A stretch of DNA of 64,000 nt from positions 4,092,001 to 4,156,000 of the forward strand of contig NZ_AP022620.1 of the NCBI RefSeq assembly GCF_010731855.1, given 5' to 3'. The DNA is from Mycolicibacterium anyangense (GTDB lineage Bacteria; Actinomycetota; Actinomycetes; Mycobacteriales; Mycobacteriaceae). Positions within the stretch are counted from its first letter, which is position 1. The number at the start of each line of letters is the position of its first letter. The position numbers and the translations under genes were made by a program. A model generated the notes under the pieces. The model did no database searches and was not told the origin of the DNA. It worked only from the letters and a program-made list of their open reading frames with translations. This document shows positions 34,877 to 42,732 of the stretch, one piece after another.

Positions 34877-36217
34877 ATGACAAGCACTTACCGACAGAAG
34901 TCGGCGGTCGTCGTCGGTGGCGGTATCTCCGGGCTGACCGCCGGCTTCCGGCTGCACCAACGCGGTTACGCCGTCACAGTCCTGGAACGGTCGGCCGAGG
35001 TCGGCGGCAAGATGAGCAGCCTGAACGTGAACGGCTTCACGGTGAACCGCGCAGCCAACATCCTCCCGTCGTCGTACGCGAACCTGCGCAGACTGATCAA
35101 CGATGTCGGCCTCGGCAGTACGGTCAGCGACGTCACCGGCATGCTGGCGATCCCCCGCGACGGCGAGCTCAAGCATATCCGCTCAACTGGCACCGCAATG
35201 GTGATCGACGGAGCGCGAACCGACCTGCTGTCGGTGAAGGCTCGCTTGAAGGCACGGAACCTGGTGATCGACGGCATTCGCATGAAGAAGTATCTGAGCT
35301 ACGAGAACCTCGGTGCCTCAGCACCGTTCGACGTCGAGTCCGCAGCGGAGTACTGCGATCGCCGACTCACTCCCGAACTGGAGGAGTTCCTGGTCAATCC
35401 GATGCTGAGAGCACTGTACTGCAACGAAACCGACAGGCTGTCGATCGTCGACTTCTTCTTCGCAGCGGTAAACTTCATCGGCTCGGGTTTCCTGCGGTAT
35501 CAGGGCGGGATCGGCTTCCTCACGGGTGCCCTCGCCAAATGTCTCGACGTGCGCTATCACGCAGAAGTCGCCCGAGTCGAGGAGCGGGACGATGACGTCG
35601 CGATCACATACTCGCTCGACGGTTCTGAACAATCGATCACCGCGGATGCCTGCGTCATCGCCACTGACGCCAAGACCGTCCCGGGTCTGTTCGACCAGCT
35701 CGACCCCCGGCAGCGCGAGATCATCACCGATCACTTCGAGTACGCCACCGTGTACGCCGGCCATTTCGCGCTCAAGTCCCGGCCCGATGAATCCGCCATG
35801 GTTATCCCGGTTCCCGCATCGTTGGAAAAGGGCCTGTGCGCGGTCGTTCTACCGCACAACTACAGTGACGCGGCACCCGCTGGAAAGGGATTGGCGAGCA
35901 CCTACTGGCTAGAAGACTGGTCGCGAGCCCGCGAGCACGTGTCCGACGAGGCGCTGGCAACCGAGATGCTCAGGGGAATCGACAAAGTGCTGCCGGGAAC
36001 GTCGAACAACGTCGAGTTCTCCCGCATCGATCGATGGCAACCCGCGACGATCCGCAGTTTCCCCGGGATGTACAGCTACGTCGGCGAATTCGTGCGCAGG
36101 ATCGACCGCGGCTCGCGGGTACAGCTGGCCGGCGACTACCTCAGCGCGTCGAGTACCAACGGATGCGCATCTTCAGCCGAAGCTGCCGCCGCCCGAGTCA
36201 TTGCGGTGGTCGGCTGA
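34877..36217 (+). CDS. FAD-dependent oxidoreductase (amine oxidase/CrtI-like), second of a tandem pair
   Basis: 446 residues with AVVVGGGISGLTAGFRL at the N-terminus, EVGGKMSSLNVNGF, and the C-terminal FAD motif VQLAGDYLSASSTNGCASS. It is the same fold and length as the protein encoded just upstream, and shares segments such as NPMLRALYCNE / APLTRALLLVE before a SIVDFFFAAV / SVVDLFAAI helix. ATG 34877 is preceded by AAAGGCGGGA; ATG 34844, overlapping the previous stop, would add 11 residues and keep coupling. Substrate unknown; an isoprenoid or steroid ring/chain desaturase is inferred. Confidence 0.82.
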   Translation: MTSTYRQKSAVVVGGGISGLTAGFRLHQRGYAVTVLERSAEVGGKMSSLNVNGFTVNRAANILPSSYANLRRLINDVGLGSTVSDVTGMLAIPRDGELKHIRSTGTAMVIDGARTDLLSVKARLKARNLVIDGIRMKKYLSYENLGASAPFDVESAAEYCDRRLTPELEEFLVNPMLRALYCNETDRLSIVDFFFAAVNFIGSGFLRYQGGIGFLTGALAKCLDVRYHAEVARVEERDDDVAITYSLDGSEQSITADACVIATDAKTVPGLFDQLDPRQREIITDHFEYATVYAGHFALKSRPDESAMVIPVPASLEKGLCAVVLPHNYSDAAPAGKGLASTYWLEDWSRAREHVSDEALATEMLRGIDKVLPGTSNNVEFSRIDRWQPATIRSFPGMYSYVGEFVRRIDRGSRVQLAGDYLSASSTNGCASSAEAAAARVIAVVG

Positions 36218-36228
36218 ACGATATCGCG

Positions 36229-37149
36229 ATGAGTCTTCGTTCCAGCGAGGCCCGAGCGGATCCGGGGACGTACTCCTTGCTCCCGCAGACCACGGCGCAG
36301 CGTGCGCGCTTCGCACTCGATCCCCTTTTGGCCGACCTGGTCGCCGCCGAGAACGGGCGTACCCCAGAACATTCCGCCGTGAACGCAGACCCGACGCGGG
36401 TGTTCTGTGCGGGAATCATCGCAGCGCGCGCTGTCATCGACGCGGGCCGCGATGTCGGTTTCAACCGATGGATTCACACGGTATCGGTCAACTTCCAGGA
36501 CCCGGCGTTGCGGTCCGGCGAGGTTTCGACCGACATCGGCAATCGGGAGGAACGCGAGTCGTCCTCGTGGAGGTCGCTGGCTATCCGCCAGGGAAGTCGC
36601 CAGTTGGCCAGCGCGACCGCCGCTTTCGAGGATCCGCCGACAGGAAGACATCACCCGCATCTGTACGGCATCGGGGATGCCCCCGACCCCCATACCTTGG
36701 CTGTCCATGCCGACGCCGTCGGATCAACGACACTGCCGGTCGACGTTCGTCCCATCGACTGGGTTCCGCTGCCGGAGAGGGCGTCGGGGCTCGGCGCTCC
36801 CGTCCGGTCGTGGTTCCGGTTCGTCGATGAGCTCCCCGATGATCTGCTGCTGCACAGCGCGGCGCTCGCCCTGTGCGTCGATCCGCTGATCACCCGGAAT
36901 CTGCTGGCCATCAACGCGTACACCGTGGGTGAGGGAAGCCCTCTGTTGCAGGGCTGGCGTCCACTGACGTACGCCATGTGGATACACCGCTGCTTCAGAG
37001 CCGACGACTGGATTCTCGCAACCGAGACCTCCGCCAGTGTTTTCGGAAACCGGGCGTTCTTCTCACTCAGCCTCCAGTCATCACAGGGCCGGCACGTGGC
37101 CTCCGCAGTACAGGAACTCCAGCTGGTGCGATCGGAGCCTGGTAGCTGA
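36229..37149 (+). CDS. TesB-like acyl-CoA thioesterase II family protein, probably altered active site
   Basis: 306 residues with two hot-dog repeats. The second repeat has RPLTYAMWIHRCFRADDWIL and ASAVQELQLVR, which align with the TesB segments IDHSLWFHRPARVDEWLIL and ASVAQEVAFI of the second homologue at 48717. In TesB the Asp of the (L/I)DHS motif is catalytic; here it is LTYA, so Asp and His are gone. It may have lost thioesterase activity and instead bind or hydrate an acyl-CoA. ATG 36229 is 12 nt after the flavoprotein stop; longer upstream frames are shadow translation of that gene. Confidence 0.72.
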   Translation: MSLRSSEARADPGTYSLLPQTTAQRARFALDPLLADLVAAENGRTPEHSAVNADPTRVFCAGIIAARAVIDAGRDVGFNRWIHTVSVNFQDPALRSGEVSTDIGNREERESSSWRSLAIRQGSRQLASATAAFEDPPTGRHHPHLYGIGDAPDPHTLAVHADAVGSTTLPVDVRPIDWVPLPERASGLGAPVRSWFRFVDELPDDLLLHSAALALCVDPLITRNLLAINAYTVGEGSPLLQGWRPLTYAMWIHRCFRADDWILATETSASVFGNRAFFSLSLQSSQGRHVASAVQELQLVRSEPGS

Positions 37150-37161
37150 AGTGCTGGAAAA

Positions 37162-37178
37162 ACCATACGTCGTTTGGT
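37162..37178. promoter_or_regulatory. Candidate 17-bp island operator (site 11)
   Basis: ACCATACGTCGTTTGGT matches 13 of 16 defined positions. It lies 42 bp before the VOC gene and should govern the four-gene unit 37220-39789. Confidence 0.7.
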
Positions 37179-37219
37179 AGCGTGCGAAAGCACAAGCTGC
37201 TGACTCCATGGAGGCCGAA

Positions 37220-37804
37220 ATGTTCCATCACGTCGCGATTGCGGTAAAGGACGTCGACAAGGCGCACGAGTTCTACACCAAGGCCATGGGATTCGAGCTG
37301 CGCAAGGTGGTCAAGCGACAGGCTCCCGACGGCGGCTGGACGAAGCACATCTTCTACTCCAACGGTGACGAAGACGGCTTCTTCGCAATATGGGATCTGC
37401 GCGGGCTCAAAGACGCCGGGCTCCAGGACGAGGATTGGAAGGGCGGGTTGTCGGTCGGTGTCGGTCTGCCCTATTGGGTCAACCACCTCGCCTTCGACTG
37501 CCACGACATCGGCCAACTCGAGGCGCACAAGCAACGTTGGCTCGACCTCGGGTACCACGCCGTCGAGGTGAAGCACGAGTTCATCCACTCGATCTACACC
37601 CGGGATCCCGACGGCACTCTGGTCGAGTTCACGTTCGACACTGCGCCGCTGACACTCGAAGACAAGCTCGAAGCCATCGAGTTGATGGCCGACAACACGC
37701 CGGCCAGCGTGCCCGAGTATGAGGGAATCGTGCACAAATCGCCCAATGCCAAGGCGCGTAAGCAAGCCGAACGCGACATCGACAGCGCAGCCGCCGCGAT
37801 CTGA
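37220..37804 (+). CDS. VOC-superfamily protein (glyoxalase/extradiol dioxygenase fold)
   Basis: 194 residues beginning MFHHVAIAV, with the VOC metal-ligand pattern: His in FHHVAIAV, His in NHLAFDC and Glu in LVEFTFD. This fold covers lyases, isomerases and extradiol ring-cleavage dioxygenases; the single paired module plus helical tail does not allow a choice. GGAGG 5 nt before ATG 37220 fixes the start, so the ATG at 37208 is not used. First gene of a four-gene unit with RibB-like, SRPBCC and AveC-like genes. Confidence 0.82.
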   Translation: MFHHVAIAVKDVDKAHEFYTKAMGFELRKVVKRQAPDGGWTKHIFYSNGDEDGFFAIWDLRGLKDAGLQDEDWKGGLSVGVGLPYWVNHLAFDCHDIGQLEAHKQRWLDLGYHAVEVKHEFIHSIYTRDPDGTLVEFTFDTAPLTLEDKLEAIELMADNTPASVPEYEGIVHKSPNAKARKQAERDIDSAAAAI

Positions 37805-37819
37805 CGGGCGCGACGCCAC

Positions 37820-38443
37820 GTGACCATCGACGACGCTGTCGTCAAGACGGCGGCCGATTCGATCAGCCGCGGGGAGTGCATCGTCCTCTTCGATGATTTC
37901 GCCGAGGATGGTGGTGCGGATCTCGTGATGGCCGCGGCCCTGGTCACCACGGCGCAGATGGCTTTTTTCGTTCGGTACACCGGCGGGTTCATCGCGGTCG
38001 CATTGCCCGAGAGCCGCTGTAATCGCCTGCGTATTCCCTCAGTGGTCGACAATGACGAGGACTGGCGCACGCCCCATCACGGTGTCGCCGTGGACGCTGC
38101 GGAGGGTATCGGCACCGGTATCTCCGCGACGGATCGCGCGCACACCGCCCGATTGCTGGCCGATCCCGAGTCGGCACATGCGGACTTCACGCGGCCCGGC
38201 CACGTGATCCCTCTGCGAGTGCCGCGGCGGGCTTACCGTTCTGGCGCGGCCGACCCGATCGCGACCGCGCTGTATCTCTGCGCCGCCGGCGGATTTCCGG
38301 CCGCACTGCGCAGTCAGTTGGTGCAGGACGCCGGCCCGCGGATGACCGGTGCCGAGGCGGAGGTCTTCGCCCGAGCACACGGACTGCTTTCGGTGTCTCA
38401 TGTGGCCGTGCTCCGTGCGGTCAATCCCGCGACGGTTCTGTGA
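37820..38443 (+). CDS. RibB-like protein (dihydroxybutanone-phosphate synthase fold) with altered active site
   Basis: 207 residues that follow the RibB sequence along its length: ISRGECIVLFDDFAEDGGAD, EGIGTGISATDRAHTARLLAD, FTRPGHVIPLR and ARAHGLLSVSHVAVL. In functional RibB the first loop reads DDExREnEGD and binds Mg and substrate; here the Arg and both Glu are replaced (DDFAEDGGAD). The GGHTEA segment with its catalytic His is also lost (SGAADPIA). It is therefore unlikely to make the riboflavin precursor and may catalyse another reaction. GTG 37820 is 15 nt after the VOC stop. Confidence 0.75.
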   Translation: MTIDDAVVKTAADSISRGECIVLFDDFAEDGGADLVMAAALVTTAQMAFFVRYTGGFIAVALPESRCNRLRIPSVVDNDEDWRTPHHGVAVDAAEGIGTGISATDRAHTARLLADPESAHADFTRPGHVIPLRVPRRAYRSGAADPIATALYLCAAGGFPAALRSQLVQDAGPRMTGAEAEVFARAHGLLSVSHVAVLRAVNPATVL

Positions 38444-38459
38444 TTGGGAGGCCCGGCCT

Positions 38460-38930
38460 TTGGCGAGAGCGACGTTCAGCGCGGTCATCGATCACCCAGT
38501 GGAGGTCGTGTGGGAGGTGATCGGCGATTTCCACGGAATCGATCGGTGGGTCGGCATGATCACCGCCAGTGTCGCCGAGGGGGGCGGCCGCGGCTCGGTC
38601 GGCTCGGTGCGACGGCTGACACTCGCTGACGGTCGCACCGTTGCCGAGCGACTTCTGATGTTCGACGACGTGGCCCGTCGGCTCGCGTACGACTTTCCGG
38701 AGGGCTGTCCGTTTCCGGTCGACGGCTTCGTCGGGTCGGTCGAGTTGGCGCCGATCACCGAGACCGGCGCGACGTTTCTCCAGTGGCACTCGTCGTTCGA
38801 TGCCGACGGCGCTTCGCGAGATGCAATGGCGAGCGCCTTCCAGGCGCTCTACGCCGGTTTCGTCTCCGATCTCCGCGCCCATCTCGAGGGGTCTCGATTC
38901 TCCACGGCAACACCAGTCGCCACCCGCTAA
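38460..38930 (+). CDS. SRPBCC/START-like ligand-binding protein
   Basis: 156 residues with the polyketide-cyclase/START-like helix-grip layout: ATFSAVIDHPVEVVWEVIGDF at the N-terminus, a beta sheet (SVGSVRRLTLADGRTVAERLL) and a long C-terminal helix (AFQALYAGFVSDLRAHL). Such proteins bind hydrophobic ligands or act as cyclases/aromatases. TTG 38460 is preceded by TGGGAG at 9 nt and gives the expected N-terminus; the open frame upstream is shadow translation of the RibB-like gene. No metal or catalytic residues can be assigned. Confidence 0.78.
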   Translation: MARATFSAVIDHPVEVVWEVIGDFHGIDRWVGMITASVAEGGGRGSVGSVRRLTLADGRTVAERLLMFDDVARRLAYDFPEGCPFPVDGFVGSVELAPITETGATFLQWHSSFDADGASRDAMASAFQALYAGFVSDLRAHLEGSRFSTATPVATR

Positions 38931-38946
38931 CAGAGGAGACCGCAGC

Positions 38947-39789
38947 ATGGACCGTCATGCGCCAGGTGCCCCGACGACGATGGTGATGAATCCGACCGCC
39001 CAGTGGGTGTTCACCCTGCTTCACTTCGCCGTGGCAATCGGCCTCACCGCATGGGTGTGGCGCCGCTGGGACCGCGGCGAGGCCCGTATCGCGCTGCTGG
39101 TGCTGCTGGGCGGCGGCCTGTCCATCATCGCCGAACCGTTCTTCGACCGGCTCGGATTCATCTGGCACGCAACCGTGAACCAGTGGACTTTCGTGAGCTT
39201 GTTCGGGCACAGCGTCCCGGTGTGGATGTTCCCGGTCTACTTCTGGTTCATCGGTGGCCAGACCGTGTACATCCTGCATCGGTTGCGGGCGGGCGCCAGC
39301 GTGCGTGACATGTGGTGGTTGTACGCGGTGTTCTGCGTGATGGATGCGGTTCTCGAGCTGCCGATTCTGTACGTCGGAGGCGTCTACACATACTTCGGCA
39401 ATCAGCCGTTCTGGGAGGCCGATTGGTTCCCCCTCCCTGGCTGGTACATCTTCGCCAACGGCGAACTGCCCTTCGCCGCGGCGGCCGTCGTTCTGCTGCT
39501 GAGTTCACTAGGCGACCGCCGCTACGCGTACGCGATTCCCATCGCCAAACCGATGGCCACATTCGCGGTGTACGCCGCCATCGCGTGGCCGGTCTGGGCC
39601 GCTCTCGACGCCGACGCGTCGACGTTCGTCAGCTACGCCGCCGGCCTCGCCACGATCGCTCTGGTCCTGTTCACCCGACAGGTACTGGCGACCGCCTGCG
39701 TCCGTACCGTGGCGGGTGGCGGCGCTGAAACGTTCTGGCCGACTCGCACAGCCGCGAGCGTCCCGGTGGTACCCAGTCGAGGCGCGTAG
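38947..39789 (+). CDS. AveC-like membrane protein (spirocyclase AveC family)
   Basis: 280 residues with about seven hydrophobic segments; FVSLFGHSVPVWMFPVYFWFIGG and WFPLPGWYIFANGELPFAAA resemble the AveC family of actinobacteria. AveC itself is a dual-function dehydratase/spirocyclase in avermectin biosynthesis, but most homologues, including mycobacterial ones, have no known function. It is last in a unit with VOC, RibB-like and SRPBCC proteins. ATG 38947 follows AGAGGAG. The family assignment rests on my recognition of the pattern; a cyclase role here is inference. Confidence 0.7.
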   Translation: MDRHAPGAPTTMVMNPTAQWVFTLLHFAVAIGLTAWVWRRWDRGEARIALLVLLGGGLSIIAEPFFDRLGFIWHATVNQWTFVSLFGHSVPVWMFPVYFWFIGGQTVYILHRLRAGASVRDMWWLYAVFCVMDAVLELPILYVGGVYTYFGNQPFWEADWFPLPGWYIFANGELPFAAAAVVLLLSSLGDRRYAYAIPIAKPMATFAVYAAIAWPVWAALDADASTFVSYAAGLATIALVLFTRQVLATACVRTVAGGGAETFWPTRTAASVPVVPSRGA

Positions 39790-39799
39790 TCGTAAACAA

Positions 39800-39828
39800 C
39801 CCCCGCTCCCGTGTACAGGGTGCGGGGG
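39800..39828. terminator. Bidirectional terminator hairpin
   Basis: CCCCCGC (39800-39806) pairs with GCGGGGG (39822-39828), with an inner CCC/GGG pair, in the 78-base gap between the converging AveC-like and P450 genes. No T-tract. Confidence 0.6.
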
Positions 39829-39867
39829 CCGTTCACGGATCCCTTCGCTGGAACGAGCCGCAGTCGA

Positions 39868-41076
39868 TCAGCTCTCACCCTCGTAACGGTCGAATGCCAG
39901 GCGCAGTCTTTCGGGTCCGTTGGCTATACCGGGCGCCCAGTGCACGGGCTCCGTCGGGTCGATGAAGCGCAGGTTCGTAATCTGTGTGAAGAGTTCATCG
40001 AACGCGACGGCGATCTGGAGGCGGGCGAAGTGCGAACCCAGGCAGCGGTGGATTCCTAGTCCGAATCCCATGTTGCCCGCCCTGCGTACGTCGAAGTTCA
40101 ACGTGTCGGCGTCGACGAACTGGTTTTCGTCGCGATTGGCGGAATCGAATCGGACCAGCAGCTGCTCGCCGGCGCTGATCTTGACGCCGCCCAGTTCAAC
40201 GTCCTTGGTCACGCGTCGTCCGAGGCAGCCGACCGGCGACTCCAACCGGATGAACTCGTCGAGATCCTGCCGCACCCAACGGGGGTCGCGAAGGCGGGCC
40301 TCCAGCTCCGGTTGCACGGCCACGTGGTAGGCGATGGAGCCCATTGCGCCACGTGTGGTGTCGAGACCGCCGAGGAACAGCACAGTGAGCACACCCAATC
40401 GCTCGTCCTCGGTGAGCGGCCGTGCGTCAGCACCGACGGTGCCGTTGATGAGCGCATTGATCACGTCGTTGCGCTCGACCGGGTTGTCCTCACGATCGGC
40501 TAGATACTGGCCGGCCAGAACGGCGAGGTCGAAGAACGACTCGTCGGACGCTTCGATGCCCGCGCGGACGACGATGTCACCCGCCTCCCGCATCTTCTGC
40601 GGATCCTGCTCGTTGAAAGCGACTTTCGCCAGCGCGTTGGCCACGAAGGGTGCGGCGAACTCAGTGATGAAGTCGAACTCGCCCTTGTCGATGAACTGCT
40701 CGATAAGCGCCCGTGCCTCGCTGCGCATCTCGGGTTCGTACTGCAGGAGGAAGTTCCTGGTGAACAGCGGGTTGAGCAGTTTGCGCAGTTCGGTCTGGAA
40801 AGGCGGGTCGGCATCCAGCGGGTTGAGCGACACCGGAGACGCGCCTCTCGGGTTCACCCCCGTAGAGGAGAAAGTCGTCGGATCCTCGAGAACCTTTCGC
40901 ACTTCCTCGTACCGCGTCACGACGTACTGTCCGCCTCCGTCAGCCGACGTGTGCGCGACCGGACAAGTGGCCCGAGCATGGGCGAAGACGTCCCACTTCA
41001 CCCGCTCGTGCTCGGGATTCCACATGTCGAAACGGTCGAGGATGTCCTCGGGATTCACACTGGGCTCAGTCGACAC
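39868..41076 (-). CDS. Cytochrome P450
   Basis: 402 residues: I-helix LFLGGLDTTRGAM, ExxR in EFIRLESP, and the heme loop MGFGLGIHRCLGSHFARLQ with Cys near residue 345. It is a soluble bacterial class I P450 that needs ferredoxin and reductase, both encoded in this region. The frame is open as far as 41442, but the added part covers two operator copies and the start of the divergent ferredoxin gene; GTG 41076, with GGAG 9 nt upstream, gives a normal P450 N-terminus. In the I-helix the acid-alcohol pair is Asp-Thr. The hydroxylated substrate is unknown. Confidence 0.92.
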   Translation of the reverse strand: MSTEPSVNPEDILDRFDMWNPEHERVKWDVFAHARATCPVAHTSADGGGQYVVTRYEEVRKVLEDPTTFSSTGVNPRGASPVSLNPLDADPPFQTELRKLLNPLFTRNFLLQYEPEMRSEARALIEQFIDKGEFDFITEFAAPFVANALAKVAFNEQDPQKMREAGDIVVRAGIEASDESFFDLAVLAGQYLADREDNPVERNDVINALINGTVGADARPLTEDERLGVLTVLFLGGLDTTRGAMGSIAYHVAVQPELEARLRDPRWVRQDLDEFIRLESPVGCLGRRVTKDVELGGVKISAGEQLLVRFDSANRDENQFVDADTLNFDVRRAGNMGFGLGIHRCLGSHFARLQIAVAFDELFTQITNLRFIDPTEPVHWAPGIANGPERLRLAFDRYEGES

Positions 41077-41141
41077 GGTCGATGCTCCTTCGTCGCTTTC
41101 ACGCGCGTCTGTGCGACGCGCCGCACGCGTATACGAGAGTA

Positions 41142-41158
41142 AACCATCGTCGTTTGGT
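41142..41158. promoter_or_regulatory. Candidate 17-bp island operator (site 12)
   Basis: AACCATCGTCGTTTGGT: good right half CGTTTGGT, weaker left half, 11 of 16 positions. It lies 66 bp upstream of the P450 start (41076, minus). Confidence 0.5.
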
Positions 41159-41209
41159 TCATCAATGACGGGCGCGAAAAGGGCGCGAGGCCGATTTCGT
41201 ATCCCGATA

Positions 41210-41226
41210 ACCAAACATGGTTTGCT
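41210..41226. promoter_or_regulatory. Candidate 17-bp island operator (site 13)
   Basis: ACCAAACATGGTTTGCT matches 14 of 16 defined positions with a perfect left half. It lies 91 bp before the ferredoxin gene. With site 12 it gives each of the two divergent genes its own copy, 68 bp centre to centre. Confidence 0.75.
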
Positions 41227-41316
41227 AAACTGCACAGGCAAACGTGCGCTGCGGTTGCACCCCAACAGTGGTGCAATCCGAATTCGCTCGGTCCCGAGTT
41301 CACGGAAGGGTGCCTC

Positions 41317-41508
41317 ATGAAGGCGATCATCGATAACCACCTCTGTCAGGGCCATGGTCGCTGTGTCACCATCTGCCCCGACGTCTTCGACATGGATGAC
41401 GCGGGCAACGGCATCGTCATCGTCGACGAGGTGCCGGAGCATCTCGTCGACGACGCGGAGGAGGCTGCAGTGGCGTGCCCGGAGACCGCTATCCGCATCG
41501 AGCGCTGA
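41317..41508 (+). CDS. [3Fe-4S]-type ferredoxin
   Basis: 63 residues: HLCQGHGRCVTICPDVF and AVACPETAI give Cys-x2-His-x2-Cys-x3-Cys-Pro and a distal Cys-Pro. A His in place of the second Cys is typical of the [3Fe-4S] ferredoxins that feed mycobacterial P450s. It lies divergent from one P450 and 1.2 kb from the second. ATG 41317 follows GAAGGG. It should shuttle electrons from a reductase, possibly the one at 44091, to the P450s. Confidence 0.92.
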   Translation: MKAIIDNHLCQGHGRCVTICPDVFDMDDAGNGIVIVDEVPEHLVDDAEEAAVACPETAIRIER

Positions 41509-41529
41509 GCGTGGGGCCAGCGCCGAGCG

Positions 41530-42732
41530 TCAGGGCGACTCGCTTGCCAGATCCTCTAGCTGGCGCAGTATTTCGGCATTGTGCTCGCCGAGGAGCGGCG
41601 CACCGCGGACGACCCGGCCGGGGGTCGCGCTGAGCTTGGGAACCACTCCCGGCATGGGCACCGTTTCGTCTCCTAGCCCCGGCTCTGGCACGTCGATGAT
41701 CATGTCCCGCGCGGCGTAATGCGGATCGCCGGCGATGTCGTCGGCCTTGTAGATGCGTCCTGCCGGTATCCCGTGCTCGGAGAGGCATCTGAGGGCAGCA
41801 TCGCTGCTCAGCGTCACGGTCCAAGCGGATATCGCGGCGTCGAGTTCCACCTGGGCCGCACCCCGTCCTACGTGACTGAGGTAGGGCGAACCTGGCGCGA
41901 CCCAATCGGGTCGGTCCATGGCCTCGGCGAGCCTTGTGAACACCGAATCTTGATTGGCGCCAACGATTATCCACTGACCGTCCGCCGTGGGATATACGTT
42001 CGACGGCGCGATGCCCGGCAGTAGAGGTCCGCTCGGCTGGCGTATGCGTCCCAGCTTCACGTACTCGGCCACGGTCGACTCCATGTACATCCACATCGCC
42101 TCGTACAGAGCGACATCAATGATCTGCCCGAGTCCCGATCCGTTCTTCCGGTCTCGCGCCCAGAGCGCCATCAACGCTCCGATGAACCCCTGCGTGGCTG
42201 CCAAGGCGTCACCGAGCGAGATGCCCACACGCACTGGCGGCCGTCCTGGCTCACCGGACAGATGCCGAAATCCGCTCATCGCCTCGGCGACGGAACCGAA
42301 CCCGGCTTGATCGCGGTACGGCCCGCTCTGACCGAATCCGGTGATGCGCACCATGATCAGACCCGGATTGATCTCGGCGAGGTTTTCGGGACCGAGTCCC
42401 CAGCGTTCCATGGTGCCGGGTCGGAAGTTCTCCACGACGACATCGGCGGTTCTCGCCAGCTCGCGAAAGATCCGCTGGCCTTCGCTACTGCGAAGGTCCA
42501 GTTCGACCGACTTCTTCCCGCGGCCGATGATCGACCAGTACAAGCCTATGCCCTTGTACAGGCCGCCCCACGTCCGCATGGGATCACCGACACCCGGCGG
42601 TTCGAGTTTGATCACCTCGGCGCCGTGGTCGGCGAAGAGGTGTCCGCAGAACGGGCCGCCGATGATGTGGCCAGCCTCGAGCACGCGAAGCCCTTCCAGC
42701 GCGCCGCCGTTGATCGGTGTCGTAGCGGTCAT
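41530..42732 (-). CDS. CoA-transferase family III protein (CaiB/BaiF)
   Basis: 400 residues with VLEAGHIIGGPFCGHLFADHGAEV at the N-terminus, the ENFRPGTMERWGLG motif and GISLGDALAA, whose Asp is the residue that forms the acyl-anhydride in formyl-CoA transferase-type enzymes. Compared with the racemase-like homologue at 30234 it lacks GHDINY, so a CoA transfer role is more likely. It may activate a pathway acid using a CoA-ester product as donor. Its ATG overlaps the stop of the upstream P450 gene (42729), showing translational coupling. Confidence 0.87.
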   Translation of the reverse strand: MTATTPINGGALEGLRVLEAGHIIGGPFCGHLFADHGAEVIKLEPPGVGDPMRTWGGLYKGIGLYWSIIGRGKKSVELDLRSSEGQRIFRELARTADVVVENFRPGTMERWGLGPENLAEINPGLIMVRITGFGQSGPYRDQAGFGSVAEAMSGFRHLSGEPGRPPVRVGISLGDALAATQGFIGALMALWARDRKNGSGLGQIIDVALYEAMWMYMESTVAEYVKLGRIRQPSGPLLPGIAPSNVYPTADGQWIIVGANQDSVFTRLAEAMDRPDWVAPGSPYLSHVGRGAAQVELDAAISAWTVTLSSDAALRCLSEHGIPAGRIYKADDIAGDPHYAARDMIIDVPEPGLGDETVPMPGVVPKLSATPGRVVRGAPLLGEHNAEILRQLEDLASESP

